A DNA stretch of 64,000 bases from an uncultured Pelagibacteraceae bacterium. Its GTDB lineage: Bacteria > Pseudomonadota > Alphaproteobacteria > Pelagibacterales > Pelagibacteraceae. The stretch covers positions 145,370 to 209,369 of the forward strand of contig CACBFA010000001.1 of assembly GCA_902538525.1 (NCBI GenBank). The letters run 5' to 3'. A program made the position numbers and the translations under genes. A model generated the notes under the pieces. That model was not told the origin of the DNA and made no database searches. It worked only from the letters and a program-made list of their open reading frames with translations. The stretch's first letter is position 1; each line of letters begins with the position of its first letter. Below are positions 51,857 to 63,778 of this stretch, piece after piece.

Positions 51857-53718
51857 TCGTGAAAGAAGTTATATATTTTTTTTGCAACTTTTTCCTCAAC
51901 TCCATCAACTGATTTTATTTCATCTAAACTAGCTGACTCCACAGCTCTAGCTGAACCAAAATGATTTAATAATGCCCTTTTTCTGATAGATCCAATACCA
52001 TCAATCTGATCTAATAATGATTTGCTTATACCTTTTTTTCTCTTTGCTCTGTGAGCACTTATAGCAAATCGATGAGACTCATCTCTTAATCGTTGTAAAA
52101 AGAATAATGTTGGATCATTTCTTTCGAACTTGAACTCTTTTCCATTATGAAAAAATGTTTCATTTCCACTATTTCTCATTTTACCCTTTGCTATTGCCAC
52201 AATCGGAATTTCATGTAGACCTAGCTCATTCATCGCTTCTCTTGCCACTGAATATTGACCTTTCCCTCCGTCAATTAAAACTAAATCAGGAAAAGTTAGA
52301 TAGTTATCCTTCTCTTGAACTGCTCTTTTAAATCTTCTGTTAAGAACTTCTTTCATCATCCCATAATCATCTTGAGCGTTTTTTTGAATTTTTATATTAA
52401 ATTTTCTATACCTTTTTTTAACGAATCCTTCATCTCCATAAGTAATTAAAGCGCCCACACTATTTGTGCCTTGAATATGGCTATTATCATAAACCTCGAC
52501 TAAATTAATATTAGTTTCAAGATTGAATTTTTTTGATACTGCATCAAAAAGATCTCTATTATTCTGACTCTCGTAAAGTTTTCTATTCAAACTATCTTTT
52601 GCGTTATTTGTTGCCTGATTAATAACTTTTAGTTTCGTCCCTTTTTTTGCAACAGTAATTGTGATTTGTTTACCTTCTTTTTGTGTAAGTGTTTTTTCAA
52701 TTAATTCTTTCTCTTTAATTTCGCTTGATAAAATTATTGAAGATGGCACACTTTTATTTTCATAAAATTGAGAGACAAAAGAATTAATAATATCATTTAG
52801 GTTTTCTTCCGGATCATGCTTTGGAAAAAAAGCTTGATTACCCCAATTTTGTTTTGACCTATAAAAAAAAACTTGAATACAAGTTTTTCCAGACTCTTTA
52901 TATCCCGCGATTACATCTGCTTCGATTAAATTTGCTTCATTAATTCTTTGAGAAGATTGGATAATATTTAATGATTTAATTCGATCTCTTAATATTGCTG
53001 CTTTTTCAAAGTCTAATTCTTCACTAGCTTTTTCCATTTGATTAGATAAGCTTTTCTGAATTTTTCTAGATTTGCCTGATACAAACTCAATTGCATCATC
53101 AACAGTCTGTTTATAATCACTCTCAGTTACATAACCAACACAAGGTCCTGAGCACCTTTTAATTTGATAAAGTATGCAGGGTCTTTCTCTATTTTTGAAA
53201 ACAGTATCATCACAAATTCTAAGATGAAATATTTTTTGGATCATTTTTATAGTCCAATTTGCAGACCCAGCTGATGCAAACGGTCCAAAATAAAATCCTT
53301 CTTTACCCTTTTTCCCTCTGTGCCTTTTGATTTGTGGCCATTTATCTTTGTCGCCTATAAAAATAAAAGGAAAGGATTTGTCATCTCGTAGTAAAATATT
53401 AAATTTTGGTTTAAATTTTTTAATTAAATTTGCCTCTAAAAGTAAAGCCTCACTTTCATTTGAAGTGGTAGTAATTTCAAGTCTTTTAGTTTGAGAGAGC
53501 ATTCTTTCAGTTCTAATTATATGATTTTTCTCTGACACATAACTTTTAAGTCTGTTTGGAAGGTTTTTTGCTTTACCAACATAAAGAATTTCTCCTTTTG
53601 AATTTAGCATCCTATAAACACCTGGCAGCTTAGGAACCAAGGGTAATTCTTTTTTGATTACTTCTTTACCAATATCAGAGCTAATCATGGCTTCTTTTTT
53701 TAGAAATTTGGATCCCAA
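51853..53718 (-). CDS. uvrC: excinuclease ABC subunit C
   Basis: [69 protein letters not shown]. Confidence 0.97.
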   Translation of the reverse strand: MGSKFLKKEAMISSDIGKEVIKKELPLVPKLPGVYRMLNSKGEILYVGKAKNLPNRLKSYVSEKNHIIRTERMLSQTKRLEITTTSNESEALLLEANLIKKFKPKFNILLRDDKSFPFIFIGDKDKWPQIKRHRGKKGKEGFYFGPFASAGSANWTIKMIQKIFHLRICDDTVFKNRERPCILYQIKRCSGPCVGYVTESDYKQTVDDAIEFVSGKSRKIQKSLSNQMEKASEELDFEKAAILRDRIKSLNIIQSSQRINEANLIEADVIAGYKESGKTCIQVFFYRSKQNWGNQAFFPKHDPEENLNDIINSFVSQFYENKSVPSSIILSSEIKEKELIEKTLTQKEGKQITITVAKKGTKLKVINQATNNAKDSLNRKLYESQNNRDLFDAVSKKFNLETNINLVEVYDNSHIQGTNSVGALITYGDEGFVKKRYRKFNIKIQKNAQDDYGMMKEVLNRRFKRAVQEKDNYLTFPDLVLIDGGKGQYSVAREAMNELGLHEIPIVAIAKGKMRNSGNETFFHNGKEFKFERNDPTLFFLQRLRDESHRFAISAHRAKRKKGISKSLLDQIDGIGSIRKRALLNHFGSARAVESASLDEIKSVDGVEEKVAKKIYNFFHE

Positions 53719-54100
53719 CTGAGCTGCAATCCTTCATTATTTCTAATTTTTCGATTTGAAGAGTAATTTTATCTATTCTTTTATCTTTGAATAGCTCATC
53801 AAATACATCTTCTGCCAATGTTTCAAGAAAATTGTAATGTTTGTTTTTTACTAGTTTTTTTATTAATTTCACTATTTTAGCATAGTTAACTATCGATTTA
53901 ATATCTTTATCATTTGATGGCTGTTTATCTTGATAATTTACTTCTAAATTAAATTTTACTTTTTGAGGCTTTTCTTTTTCAAAATCAAAATAACCAAGTT
54001 TTAATCCTAGTATTAATTCTTTTATTAAAACTTTTTTTTCGTAATTAAATAAGCTCTTTGTTTTATTTATTTTAACAATCTTTAAGTTATTCTTTTTCAT
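53681..54100 (-). CDS. folB: dihydroneopterin aldolase
   Basis: FolB-like pattern ([35 protein letters not shown]). Confidence 0.82.
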   Translation of the reverse strand: MKKNNLKIVKINKTKSLFNYEKKVLIKELILGLKLGYFDFEKEKPQKVKFNLEVNYQDKQPSNDKDIKSIVNYAKIVKLIKKLVKNKHYNFLETLAEDVFDELFKDKRIDKITLQIEKLEIMKDCSSVGIQISKKRSHD

Positions 54101-54852
54101 TCCTTACCACCCATTATGTCTGGAGTTTGCCAGTTCAAGTTTTGACCACTATCAATTGCAATAACTTGACCAGTAATAGATCTATTTTTAATAAAAAAGT
54201 CAACAGCATTGCAGATTTCTTTTACATTTGTCTGTCTTTTAAGAGGTGTTGCCATGTATTGTTTTTTAAAGTGCTTGTCAGACTGTCTTTTATTTTTAAT
54301 AGTTGGACCCGGAGCAATTCCATTCACTCTAATATTTGGGGCAAGACTCATAGCGCTAGTTTTGGTTAAAGTGTAAAGACCAGATTTACTTAATGTATAT
54401 GAAAAAAAATATGGAGTTAACTTGAATACTCTTTGATCAATTATATTAATAATATTATTGTTTTTGCCTCTAACATTTTTAGCAAAACCCTTTGATAATA
54501 AAGCAGGCGCTTTTAAATTTGCTTTTAAATGGCTTTCCCAACTTTTTGTTGTGAAATTTTCAAGTTTATCGTTTTCAAATAACGAAGCATTATTGATTAA
54601 ACAATCAAAATACTTCAACTTTGATTTTGAAAATTTAAGCATTCTTTCTATTTCTTTTTCTTTAGTTAAATCTGCTTTTGCTAAATAAATTTTTGTACCA
54701 CTTTTATTTAAATCTTTTTTAAGATTTTCTGCTTTGGACTTAGATTTGTTATAATGGATAACAATTTCAATATTGGGTCCAGATAATTTTTTAGCTATGG
54801 CAGCTCCCATTCGAGTTGCTGCCCCAGTAATTATTATCTTCCGTGCTTCCAT
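54097..54852 (-). CDS. SDR-family oxidoreductase, pteridine-reductase-like
   Basis: [63 protein letters not shown]. Confidence 0.88.
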   Translation of the reverse strand: MEARKIIITGAATRMGAAIAKKLSGPNIEIVIHYNKSKSKAENLKKDLNKSGTKIYLAKADLTKEKEIERMLKFSKSKLKYFDCLINNASLFENDKLENFTTKSWESHLKANLKAPALLSKGFAKNVRGKNNNIINIIDQRVFKLTPYFFSYTLSKSGLYTLTKTSAMSLAPNIRVNGIAPGPTIKNKRQSDKHFKKQYMATPLKRQTNVKEICNAVDFFIKNRSITGQVIAIDSGQNLNWQTPDIMGGKE

Positions 54853-57008
54853 TTTTTATCTCTTTTTTTTGTAACCCTTGTGCCAGGCATACCCAGCGTG
54901 GATCTACCTTTAGGATAAATTTTATTTTTAACATCGTACTGTCTAATTTTGGGGTTTAAAGTAATTTCTAATTCAGTACTTTGAAGTTTTCTCATCTCAT
55001 CTCTAATTTTAGCAGCTTCCTCAAATTCCAGATTAGATGCAGCTTCTTTCATCTTTTTGTCTAATCCTTTTAAATGTTTTTTAAGGTTACCGCCAATATT
55101 GGATCCTTCGCTTATTTTGACGTAATCTTTCTCGTAAACACTTTCTAAAATATCACTTATTTCTTTTTTTACAGATTTAGCATCGATTTTATTTTTCTTA
55201 TTGTACTCTAATTGAATTTTTCTTCTTCTCTCAGTTTCTTTAATCGCTTTCTTTATACTTTTTGTTTCTTTATCGGCATAAAGAATAACTTTTCCATCTA
55301 CGTTTCTTGCGGCCCTTCCTATAGTTTGAATTAGTGAAGTTTCTGATCGCAAAAATCCTTCCTTATCAGCATCTAGTATTCCAACTAATGCACATTCTGG
55401 AATATCTAAACCTTCTCTTAATAAATTTATTCCAACTAGAACATCAAATACACCCATTCTCAGATCCCTCATAATCTCTATTCTCTCAAGTGTATCTATA
55501 TCAGAATGAAGGTATCTTACTTTTATCCCATTTTCATGAAGATACTCGGTTAAATCCTCTGCCATTTTTTTTGTAAGTGTTGTAACCAAAACTCTATAAT
55601 TATTTTCAACTACTTTTTTACATTCATGCATAAGGTCGTCTACTTGATTTTTTGCTGGTCTAATCTCAACTGGTGGATCTATTAATCCTGTAGGTCTTAT
55701 TACCTGATCAATAAACTTGCCTTTAGTTTGTTCTAACTCCCACGGTCCAGGAGTTGCTGAAACAAATACAGTTTGTGTTCTCATTAAATCCCACTCTTCA
55801 AATTTTAAAGGTCTGTTATCCATGCAAGATGGCAATCTAAAACCATACTCAGCCAATGTGCTTTTTCGAGATCTATCTCCTTTAAACATCCCATTAAGTT
55901 GAGGAACTGTAACATGAGATTCATCTACAAAAACTAATGTGTTATCAGGAAAATATTCAAAAAGGGTAGGTGGTGGCTCTCCTTGTTTTCTACCTGATAA
56001 AAATCTTGAGTAATTTTCAATTCCTGCACAAGATCCAGTTGCCTCAATCATCTCTAAATCAAATTTAGTTCTCTCCTCTAATCGTTGCGCCTCTAATAAC
56101 TTGTTTTCTGCTTTGTGTTTTTTTAAAGTCTCCTCTAATTCTTTTCTTATTTTTATAATTGCTTGTTCTACAGTTGGTTTAGGAGTGATGTAATGAGAAT
56201 TAGCATAAACTTTTACTAGACTAAGATCTCTAACCTGATCTCCTGTCAAAGGATCAAATTCCTCAATCTTCTCAAGTTTATCACCAAATAAACTTAGCCT
56301 CCATGCTCTATCCTCTAGATGAGATGGAAATATTTCTAAATATTCTCCCCTTGCCCTAAATGTTCCTCTAAAAAAATTTTGATCATTTCTCTTGTACTGA
56401 AGAGCAACAAGAGATTTTATTATTTGTTCTCTATTATATTCGTAGTTTTTCTGAAGAGTTAAAGTCATTTTGCTGTAAGCTTCAACTGATCCCAAACCAT
56501 AAATACAGGAAACACTTGCAACAATTAAAACATCGTCTCTTTCAAGAAGGGATCTTGTTGCCGAGTGTCTCATTCTATCAATCTGCTCGTTTATAGATGC
56601 CTCTTTCTCTATGTACGTATCTGATCTTGGCACGTAAGCTTCTGGAGTGTAATAATCATAGTAAGATACAAAATACTCAACAGCATTATCTGGAAAAAAA
56701 GTTTTCATCTCACCGTAAAGTTGAGCTGCCAAAGTTTTATTTGGTGCCAATATTAATGCTGGTCTATTTGTAGCTTCTATAACTTTTGCCATTGTAAAAG
56801 TTTTTCCAGATCCAGTTACTCCTAATAATACTTGATTAAACTCATTTTTTTTAGCTCCTTGGACAAGCTTTTTAATTGCATCTGGCTGGTCACCAGCTGG
56901 GGTAAAATCTGAATTTATTTTGAATTTTTTTCCACCTTCGAGTTTTCCACCGATTTTTGGGTTTTTACTCTGAATGTCTGTAATTAGGTCTTGATATGTA
57001 TTCTCCAT
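54834..57008 (-). CDS. uvrB: excinuclease ABC subunit B
   Basis: [73 protein letters not shown]. Confidence 0.98.
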   Translation of the reverse strand: MENTYQDLITDIQSKNPKIGGKLEGGKKFKINSDFTPAGDQPDAIKKLVQGAKKNEFNQVLLGVTGSGKTFTMAKVIEATNRPALILAPNKTLAAQLYGEMKTFFPDNAVEYFVSYYDYYTPEAYVPRSDTYIEKEASINEQIDRMRHSATRSLLERDDVLIVASVSCIYGLGSVEAYSKMTLTLQKNYEYNREQIIKSLVALQYKRNDQNFFRGTFRARGEYLEIFPSHLEDRAWRLSLFGDKLEKIEEFDPLTGDQVRDLSLVKVYANSHYITPKPTVEQAIIKIRKELEETLKKHKAENKLLEAQRLEERTKFDLEMIEATGSCAGIENYSRFLSGRKQGEPPPTLFEYFPDNTLVFVDESHVTVPQLNGMFKGDRSRKSTLAEYGFRLPSCMDNRPLKFEEWDLMRTQTVFVSATPGPWELEQTKGKFIDQVIRPTGLIDPPVEIRPAKNQVDDLMHECKKVVENNYRVLVTTLTKKMAEDLTEYLHENGIKVRYLHSDIDTLERIEIMRDLRMGVFDVLVGINLLREGLDIPECALVGILDADKEGFLRSETSLIQTIGRAARNVDGKVILYADKETKSIKKAIKETERRRKIQLEYNKKNKIDAKSVKKEISDILESVYEKDYVKISEGSNIGGNLKKHLKGLDKKMKEAASNLEFEEAAKIRDEMRKLQSTELEITLNPKIRQYDVKNKIYPKGRSTLGMPGTRVTKKRDKKWKHGR

Positions 57009-57044
57009 ATATTAAACAACGTAATTGAATAATTTCATAATTCA

Positions 57045-58232
57045 ATGAGCATAATATCTAATAATTTAAAAAAAATTAAACCATCCCCAACTATTGCAGT
57101 TACTCAAAAGGCAAGAGAATTAAGAGCTGCAGGAAAAGATGTAGTTGGACTTGGGGCAGGGGAACCAGATTTTGATACTCCTATCAATGTTAAAAATGCA
57201 GCTATTAAAGCAATAAGAGATGGAGATACAAAGTATACAGCAGTTGATGGAACTCCAGCATTAAAAAAAGCAATTTTAAAAAAATTTAAAAGAGAAAATA
57301 AACTAAATTATAAACTAGATGAAATCACAGTTGGAACTGGAGGGAAACAAGTTCTCTATAATACTTTTATGGCAACTTTAAATAAAGGAGATGAAGTTAT
57401 TATTCCTGCTCCATTCTGGGTTTCATATCCGGATATGGTTCTCTTAGCAGGAGGAAAACCAAAAATAGTAAAATGTCATGAAAAAGATGGATTTAAAATA
57501 ACACCTGCAAAATTAAAAGCTGCAATTACAAAAAGAACGAAATGGATAATCCTTAACTCACCATCTAATCCAACTGGATCTGGATACAGCAAATCAGAAA
57601 TTCAAAAATTAGCTAAGGTTTTAATCAAAAACAAAAAAGTTCACATTTTGAGCGATGATATTTATGAACATGTTAAATATGATAATTTTAAATTTTTTAC
57701 TATTGCACAAATTTCAAAATTAAAATCTCGAACATTAACAATGAATGGGGTGAGCAAGTCATATGCAATGACTGGTTGGAGAATAGGTTATGCAGCAGGA
57801 CCAAAAGAAATAATTTCTGCAATTAGAAAAATTCAATCTCAGTCAACTTCGAATCCCTCGTCAATTAGTCAAGCAGCAGCTGTTGAAGCTCTGAATGGAA
57901 AACAAGACTTTATTAAAAAAAGAGCAAAATCATTTAAAGAAAGAAGAGATTTTGTTGTAAAAAGTTTAAATAATATTGATGGTATTAGCTGTTTAAAACC
58001 TAATGGTGCATTTTACGTATTTCCGAATTGTAAAAAACTCTTAAATAAAAAAACTAAACTTAAAAAAGATACTGATTTTGTCCAAAAGCTTTTAGAAAAA
58101 CAAAATGTTGCAGCTGTTCAGGGCTCAGCATTTGGTTTAGATGGATATTTTAGAATTTCATATGCAACTTCAATGGCAAAACTTAAAATAGCAATGTCTA
58201 GAATTAAAAAGTTTTGTGAGGATTTAGGATAA
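57045..58232 (+). CDS. aspartate aminotransferase family (class I PLP aminotransferase)
   Basis: GLGAGEPDFDTP, LNSPSNPTGSGYS, LSDDIYEHV, NGVSKSYAMTGWRIGYAAGP. Confidence 0.95.
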   Translation: MSIISNNLKKIKPSPTIAVTQKARELRAAGKDVVGLGAGEPDFDTPINVKNAAIKAIRDGDTKYTAVDGTPALKKAILKKFKRENKLNYKLDEITVGTGGKQVLYNTFMATLNKGDEVIIPAPFWVSYPDMVLLAGGKPKIVKCHEKDGFKITPAKLKAAITKRTKWIILNSPSNPTGSGYSKSEIQKLAKVLIKNKKVHILSDDIYEHVKYDNFKFFTIAQISKLKSRTLTMNGVSKSYAMTGWRIGYAAGPKEIISAIRKIQSQSTSNPSSISQAAAVEALNGKQDFIKKRAKSFKERRDFVVKSLNNIDGISCLKPNGAFYVFPNCKKLLNKKTKLKKDTDFVQKLLEKQNVAAVQGSAFGLDGYFRISYATSMAKLKIAMSRIKKFCEDLG

Positions 58233-58234
58233 AC

Positions 58235-58609
58235 CTATTTTTTTTTATTTAGTCCAATTAGTGAAGAATTTCTAAATCTTAAAATTACAATTGCTAAAGC
58301 AATTAAAACAATCGCACCAGCTTCATATAGTAATATCTCTGGATTGAGAGATTTTCCTTGTAAAATAATAAACCTAGCAAGTGCAGTTATAGCAATAAAT
58401 AACGGCAGTGTAATTTGAATTGATTGGCTCTCCCAAAAAACTCTAACCATTGCAAGCACTTCAAGATATAGAAAAAGTAAAAGCAGATCTGCTAAAGTAA
58501 CTCTTTGTACGAGTATCATCTGATACATCTCTTGTCCGAAAGCAATCACTGTGCTAACTAATATAATTACTAAAGCAACAAGCTGGATTTGTTTTACGAT
58601 ATTTTCCAT
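58235..58609 (-). CDS. PsiE-like membrane protein
   Basis: Four hydrophobic segments; LLLLFLYLEVLAMVRVFWES, PsiE-like pattern. Confidence 0.75.
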   Translation of the reverse strand: MENIVKQIQLVALVIILVSTVIAFGQEMYQMILVQRVTLADLLLLFLYLEVLAMVRVFWESQSIQITLPLFIAITALARFIILQGKSLNPEILLYEAGAIVLIALAIVILRFRNSSLIGLNKKK

Positions 58610-58668
58610 ATATTTAATTTATATTTTAATTCAAATATTTATTCTAGATCAATTTTATTGGAATATAA

Positions 58669-59616
58669 TCAATCGTGGGAAAGAAACTTTTCTGCCTCTA
58701 AAGCGGCCATACATCCCATTCCAGCCGCTGTTACCGCTTGTCTAAAAATTTTATCTTTTACATCTCCAGCAGCGAATACACCTGGAATATTAGTTTCTGT
58801 CGAATCATTCTTTGTTACTAAATATCCTTCTTTATCCATTTCTAGTTGGTCTTTAAATAATGAGGTTGCTGGATCATGCCCTATAGCAATGAACAAGCCA
58901 TCAATTTTTAGTTCGTCTATTTTATTTGTTTTAACGTTTTTAATTTTTAATCCAGTTACATTTTTAGGATCATTATCCCCAATAACTTCATCAACAACAG
59001 AGTCCCAAATTATTTCAATTTTTTTATTTTCCATTAATTTCTTTTGAAGTAATTTTTCTGCTCTCAAACTATCTCTTCTGTGTATAAGTTGAACTTTTGA
59101 AGCAAATTTTGTTAAAAACATAGCTTCCTCAACTGCAGCATTTCCACCTCCAACAACTGCTACAGTTTTGTCTTTAAAGAAAAATCCATCACATGTTGCA
59201 CATGCAGATACACCAAAACCTCTAAAGCTTTGTTCTGAGTCAATATTTAACCATCTAGCTTGAGCTCCTGTTGAAATAATTATTGAGTCTGCTTCATAAA
59301 TTTGGCCGCTATCTCCAACAGCTTTAAATGGCTTAGATTTTAAGTCCACTGATGCAATATGATCTTGAATCATTTCAGTCCCAACTACTTCTGCCTGACC
59401 TTTCATTTGATCCATAAGCCATGGCCCTTGTATTACATCTTTAAATCCAGGAAAATTTTCAACATCAGTTGTTGTTGTTAATTGGCCACCAGGTTCCATA
59501 CCATGAACTAATATTGGTTTTAACATTGCTCTTGCAGCATAAATTGCTGCTGTATATCCAGCGGGACCTGACCCAATTATTAACACTTTTGTGTGTTTAG
59601 TTGGATTTTCACTCAT
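58669..59616 (-). CDS. trxB: thioredoxin-disulfide reductase
   Basis: IIGSGPAGYTAAIYAARA, ACATCDGFFFKDKTVAVVGGGNAAVEEA, GVFAAGDVKDK. Confidence 0.96.
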   Translation of the reverse strand: MSENPTKHTKVLIIGSGPAGYTAAIYAARAMLKPILVHGMEPGGQLTTTTDVENFPGFKDVIQGPWLMDQMKGQAEVVGTEMIQDHIASVDLKSKPFKAVGDSGQIYEADSIIISTGAQARWLNIDSEQSFRGFGVSACATCDGFFFKDKTVAVVGGGNAAVEEAMFLTKFASKVQLIHRRDSLRAEKLLQKKLMENKKIEIIWDSVVDEVIGDNDPKNVTGLKIKNVKTNKIDELKIDGLFIAIGHDPATSLFKDQLEMDKEGYLVTKNDSTETNIPGVFAAGDVKDKIFRQAVTAAGMGCMAALEAEKFLSHD

Positions 59617-59637
59617 ATGAAAGCTATATAATGATTA

Positions 59638-60585
59638 ATGACTAAATTGAAAGGTATATTATTAACAGAAGGTATGCATGGGATGATTAGCCAAGTAGAA
59701 GGTTTGGCTAAAGCTTTAAATATAAATTATTCTCACCACACAGTTGAAACAAAAGGTTTCTGGAAAGTTATACCACCAAAATTCACTCCTATATCCGACT
59801 CAGTTTTTAAAAAAATTGAATGCGAAGATGTTGATTTAATAATTTCATGTGGGAGAAAAAGTATTATTCCATCATTATTCTTAAAAAAAAATTCAAAGAA
59901 AAAAGTATTTAACATTCATATTCAAAACCCAAAGATAAAACTAGATAATTTTGATCTAGTTGTAGTGCCTGAGCATGATAATCTTGATGGACACAATGTA
60001 TTAAAAACAAAAGGAGCTATTCATTATTTAACAAGTGAAGAAATTGAAAATGATAAAGAATATTTGTTTAGTATTTCAAGCAAATTGAGGGATAAAAATA
60101 TAATTTCATTAATAATTGGTGGTCCTACCCAGTATTATGATTATTCAGATAGAAATATCCAAGAAATTTTTTCAAAAGTAAATTATTTAGTTAAAGAAAA
60201 TAATCTTAATTTAGTAGTCATACCTTCTATGAGAACGCCAAAGGGAACTATAGAACATGCAAAAATATATTTTGGAAATGATCATTTAGTATTAGATGGT
60301 GTTGATAAAAAAGCCTATTTAAGTGCTCTTTCACAATCAAAACATTTGGTTATCACTTGCGATTCAAGCTCTATGATTTCAGAGGCAGCTTTAACAGGTA
60401 AGCCAATTTATATTGCCACTATTCCACCTAAAAAAAGCGATAAAAGATTTAAAAATTTTAGAAAATTATTTCAAGATATGAAAATTGTTAGAGAATTAGG
60501 AGAAAAATTAGAAAATTGGAACTATGAAAAATTAGATGAAACGAATAGAGTAGCAAATATCATTAAAGATAAAATTCAATTATAA
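59638..60585 (+). CDS. mitochondrial fission ELM1-like family protein
   Basis: EGMHGMISQVEGLAKAL, IISCGRKSIIPSLFLKK, VPEHDNLDGHNVLKTKGAIHYL, TCDSSSMISEAALTGKPIYIA. Confidence 0.82.
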   Translation: MTKLKGILLTEGMHGMISQVEGLAKALNINYSHHTVETKGFWKVIPPKFTPISDSVFKKIECEDVDLIISCGRKSIIPSLFLKKNSKKKVFNIHIQNPKIKLDNFDLVVVPEHDNLDGHNVLKTKGAIHYLTSEEIENDKEYLFSISSKLRDKNIISLIIGGPTQYYDYSDRNIQEIFSKVNYLVKENNLNLVVIPSMRTPKGTIEHAKIYFGNDHLVLDGVDKKAYLSALSQSKHLVITCDSSSMISEAALTGKPIYIATIPPKKSDKRFKNFRKLFQDMKIVRELGEKLENWNYEKLDETNRVANIIKDKIQL

Positions 60586-61247
60586 TGGCATTTTTAAATT
60601 CAATATTAAAAAATTCATCAAATCACAAAACTCCTTTTGAACATTGGGAATTAAATCAACCATTAACTGACGGCCAAGTTCAGGAAATTGTAAACGCTGA
60701 TATAGCTAATCCGATAGAACATAATTTAAACTATGATGGCACAAGAGCAATTGATGGAGGTGAAGGTAAGTTTAGAGAAGGTATATCAGACGGAGGCAAA
60801 GCATTAAAATTTAGATGTTTTGTGACAAAAGAAAATTCAAATCAATTTCCTAATCTTGTTGATTTTATTAAAGAACTTCAAAATCAATCAACTTATAAAA
60901 AAATTTCTGAAATGATAAATAAAGATCTTTCAAATTCATATGTAAGAGTTGAAGTTATCTGTGATAGAAAAGGATTCTGGTTAAAACCACATTGCGATAT
61001 TAAAGAGAAACTGATGTCATGTTTATTATTCGTAAACAAACATAATGAAAAAGAAGATTTAGGCACAGATTTTTATGATGAAAATCTAAAGTTAGCAAAA
61101 ACTGTTCCTTATAAGGATAATTATGGTTATTTCTTTTCAAGTGGCCCTAATACTTGGCACGGTATGGAAAAAAAAGAAATAGTAAAAGAGAGAAGATGTC
61201 TTCAAGTGAATTACGTTACATTCGAGACAGATTGGAAAGTCAATTAA
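60585..61247 (+). CDS. 2OG-Fe(II) oxygenase-like protein
   Basis: FWLKPHCDIKEKLMSCLLFVN, GTDFYDENLKLAKTVPYKDNYGYFFSSGPNTWHGM, ERRCLQVNYV. Confidence 0.72.
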   Translation: MAFLNSILKNSSNHKTPFEHWELNQPLTDGQVQEIVNADIANPIEHNLNYDGTRAIDGGEGKFREGISDGGKALKFRCFVTKENSNQFPNLVDFIKELQNQSTYKKISEMINKDLSNSYVRVEVICDRKGFWLKPHCDIKEKLMSCLLFVNKHNEKEDLGTDFYDENLKLAKTVPYKDNYGYFFSSGPNTWHGMEKKEIVKERRCLQVNYVTFETDWKVN

Positions 61248-61249
61248 AA

Positions 61250-63778
61250 TTAATTATCTTGCAGAGACTTTACTCTTAACTTTGTTGTTTTTAATGATTT
61301 TATTGCTTCTAAAAATGAATAGGCTGTAGACATATTCGTACAATAAGGAATTTTGTTCGCAAGAGTTCCTCTTCTTAATGCTCTCGCATCACTAATCCTG
61401 TGCTCAGAGTTTCCGCCTCCAGTATTTATTACCAATGATATTTTTTTTGAATTTAATACATCTACTATATGTGGTCTGCCGCTACTTACTTTATTAATTT
61501 TTTTACATTTCATTCCATTTTGCTTTAAAATTTCTGAAGTTCCTTTAGTTGCAGAAAGTGTAAATCCAAGTTTTATCAATCTTTGAGCAATACCTATTAT
61601 TTCCTGTTTGTGAGAGTCTTTTACCGATAAGAATGCCATTCCTTTTGTAGGTAAAGAATTTGAAGCTGCTATTTGACTTTTAGCAACTGCCATTCCAAAA
61701 TCATCATCAAAACCCATTACTTCACCAGTAGACTTCATTTCAGGACCAAGCAATAAATCACTATCTGGGAATTTATTAAATGGAAATACAGCTTCTTTAA
61801 CGGCAAATTTTTTATTGGTTTTATATTTTAATTTATATTTACTTAACTTTTCTCCAGACATTATTCTTGATGCAATTTTTGCAAGCGGAATACCATTTGC
61901 TTTTGAAACAAAGGGAACAGTTCTGCTTGCTCTAGGATTAACTTCAATGACAAAAATTTCATCATTTTTAATTGCAAATTGAATATTCAAAAATCCTTTA
62001 ACTTTTAAAGCCAGAGCTAATTTTCTTGTTTGTATTTTAAGTTCTCTTAAAAGATTTGCCTTTATTGATACTGGCGGTAAGCAACATGCTGAGTCTCCAG
62101 AATGAATCCCAGCTTCCTCAATATGTTGCATTATTCCAGCAACATAAACATCTTTTCCGTCAGAAATTGCATCTACATCTACTTCCATTGCACTATCAAT
62201 AAATTTGTCAATTAAGATTGGATTTTGCTCTGATGCTTTGAAGGCTTCATTAATAAATTGATTCAATTGGCTTTTGTCATGAACAATTTCCATTGCCCTA
62301 CCTCCTAAAACGTAAGAAGGTCTAACAACTACAGGCAATCCAATTTTTTCAGCAATATTAATAGCTTGATCGTATTTGTAAGCTATTCCGCTTTCAGCTT
62401 GTTTCAATTTAAGCTTTATAAGCAACTCTCTAAATCTGTCTCTATCTTCTGCTAGATCAATTGATTTATATTGTGTCCCTAAAATAGGTAATTTATTTTC
62501 ATCTAAAAATTTAGCTAATTTGATAGGAGTTTGCCCTCCAAATTGTGCAATAATCCCAATTAGATTTCCATTTGATTTTTCTTTTAATATTATATTCTCA
62601 ACATACTCTTCAATTAAGGGTTCAAAGTATAATCTATCACTTGTATCATAATCTGTAGAAACAGTTTCCGGGTTACAATTTATCATTATTGTTTCAAAAC
62701 CTGCTTCTTTTAAAGAAAAGCTAGCCTGACAACAGCAGTAATCAAACTCTATACCTTGACCAATTCTATTTGGTCCTCCACCTAAAATTATTATTTTCTT
62801 TTTATTACTTGGCTCTGCTTCGCATTCAGTTTTAATAGAAAAATTTCTTTGATACGTAGAATACATATAAGGTGTGAAAGATTTGAATTCAGCAGCACAG
62901 GTATCAACTTTCTTAAAAACAGGCATAACTTTTAGCCCTTTTCTTCTTGATTTGACGATTGTTTCTTTTTGACTAGTTATTTGTGAAATCTTTTTATCAG
63001 AAAAGCCTATTGATTTTATTCTATTAAATTCCCTAAAAGTTTTGGGCAGCCCTCTTAAACTTAATGTTTTTTCTTCATCAACTATTTCCTTAATTTGATT
63101 TAAAAACCATGGATCTACTTTTGATAATTTATATATGACATCTAAAGAAATTTTTTTTCTAAAAGCCTCAGCAATTAGAAGTAATTTGTTTGGAATATTG
63201 ATTTTTAAATTTTTTAGGATTTCTTTTTTTGAATAGTTAAAAATATTATCTAATCCTGATAAACCAGTTTCAAGTGAAACCAGGGCTTTTTGAAAAGATT
63301 CTTTGAAGTTTCTCCCAATTGCCATTGCTTCACCAACTGATCTCATGGATGTGCCTAAAATTGCTCTAGTGTCAGAAAATTTTTCAAAAGTAAATCTTGG
63401 AATTTTTGTAACAACATAATCAATTGTTGGTTCAAAAGAAGCTGGTGTTACTTTTGTTATTTCATTTTGCAGTTCATCTAGAGTATAACCGACCGCTAAT
63501 TTTGCAGCTACTTTTGCTATTGGAAAACCTGTTGCTTTAGAAGCTAATGCAGATGATCTTGAAACTCTTGGGTTCATTTCAATAATTACCATTCTTCCAT
63601 TTTTTGGATTTATGGCGAATTGAACATTTGAACCTCCTGTTTCAACACCTATTTTTCTTAAACATGCAATAGATGCATTCCTCATTACTTGATACTCTTT
63701 ATCTGTCAAAGTTAAAGCTGGAGCTATAGTAACAGAGTCACCCGTGTGAGTTCCCATTGGATCAACATTTTCTATTCC
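61250..63778 (-). CDS. carB: carbamoyl-phosphate synthase large subunit, N-terminally replaced (C-terminal part of chimeric ORF)
   Basis: [84 protein letters not shown], second ATP-grasp and MGS domain. Confidence 0.93.
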   Translation of the reverse strand, partial: GIENVDPMGTHTGDSVTIAPALTLTDKEYQVMRNASIACLRKIGVETGGSNVQFAINPKNGRMVIIEMNPRVSRSSALASKATGFPIAKVAAKLAVGYTLDELQNEITKVTPASFEPTIDYVVTKIPRFTFEKFSDTRAILGTSMRSVGEAMAIGRNFKESFQKALVSLETGLSGLDNIFNYSKKEILKNLKINIPNKLLLIAEAFRKKISLDVIYKLSKVDPWFLNQIKEIVDEEKTLSLRGLPKTFREFNRIKSIGFSDKKISQITSQKETIVKSRRKGLKVMPVFKKVDTCAAEFKSFTPYMYSTYQRNFSIKTECEAEPSNKKKIIILGGGPNRIGQGIEFDYCCCQASFSLKEAGFETIMINCNPETVSTDYDTSDRLYFEPLIEEYVENIILKEKSNGNLIGIIAQFGGQTPIKLAKFLDENKLPILGTQYKSIDLAEDRDRFRELLIKLKLKQAESGIAYKYDQAINIAEKIGLPVVVRPSYVLGGRAMEIVHDKSQLNQFINEAFKASEQNPILIDKFIDSAMEVDVDAISDGKDVYVAGIMQHIEEAGIHSGDSACCLPPVSIKANLLRELKIQTRKLALALKVKGFLNIQFAIKNDEIFVIEVNPRASRTVPFVSKANGIPLAKIASRIMSGEKLSKYKLKYKTNKKFAVKEAVFPFNKFPDSDLLLGPEMKSTGEVMGFDDDFGMAVAKSQIAASNSLPTKGMAFLSVKDSHKQEIIGIAQRLIKLGFTLSATKGTSEILKQNGMKCKKINKVSSGRPHIVDVLNSKKISLVINTGGGNSEHRISDARALRRGTLANKIPYCTNMSTAYSFLEAIKSLKTTKLRVKSLQDN

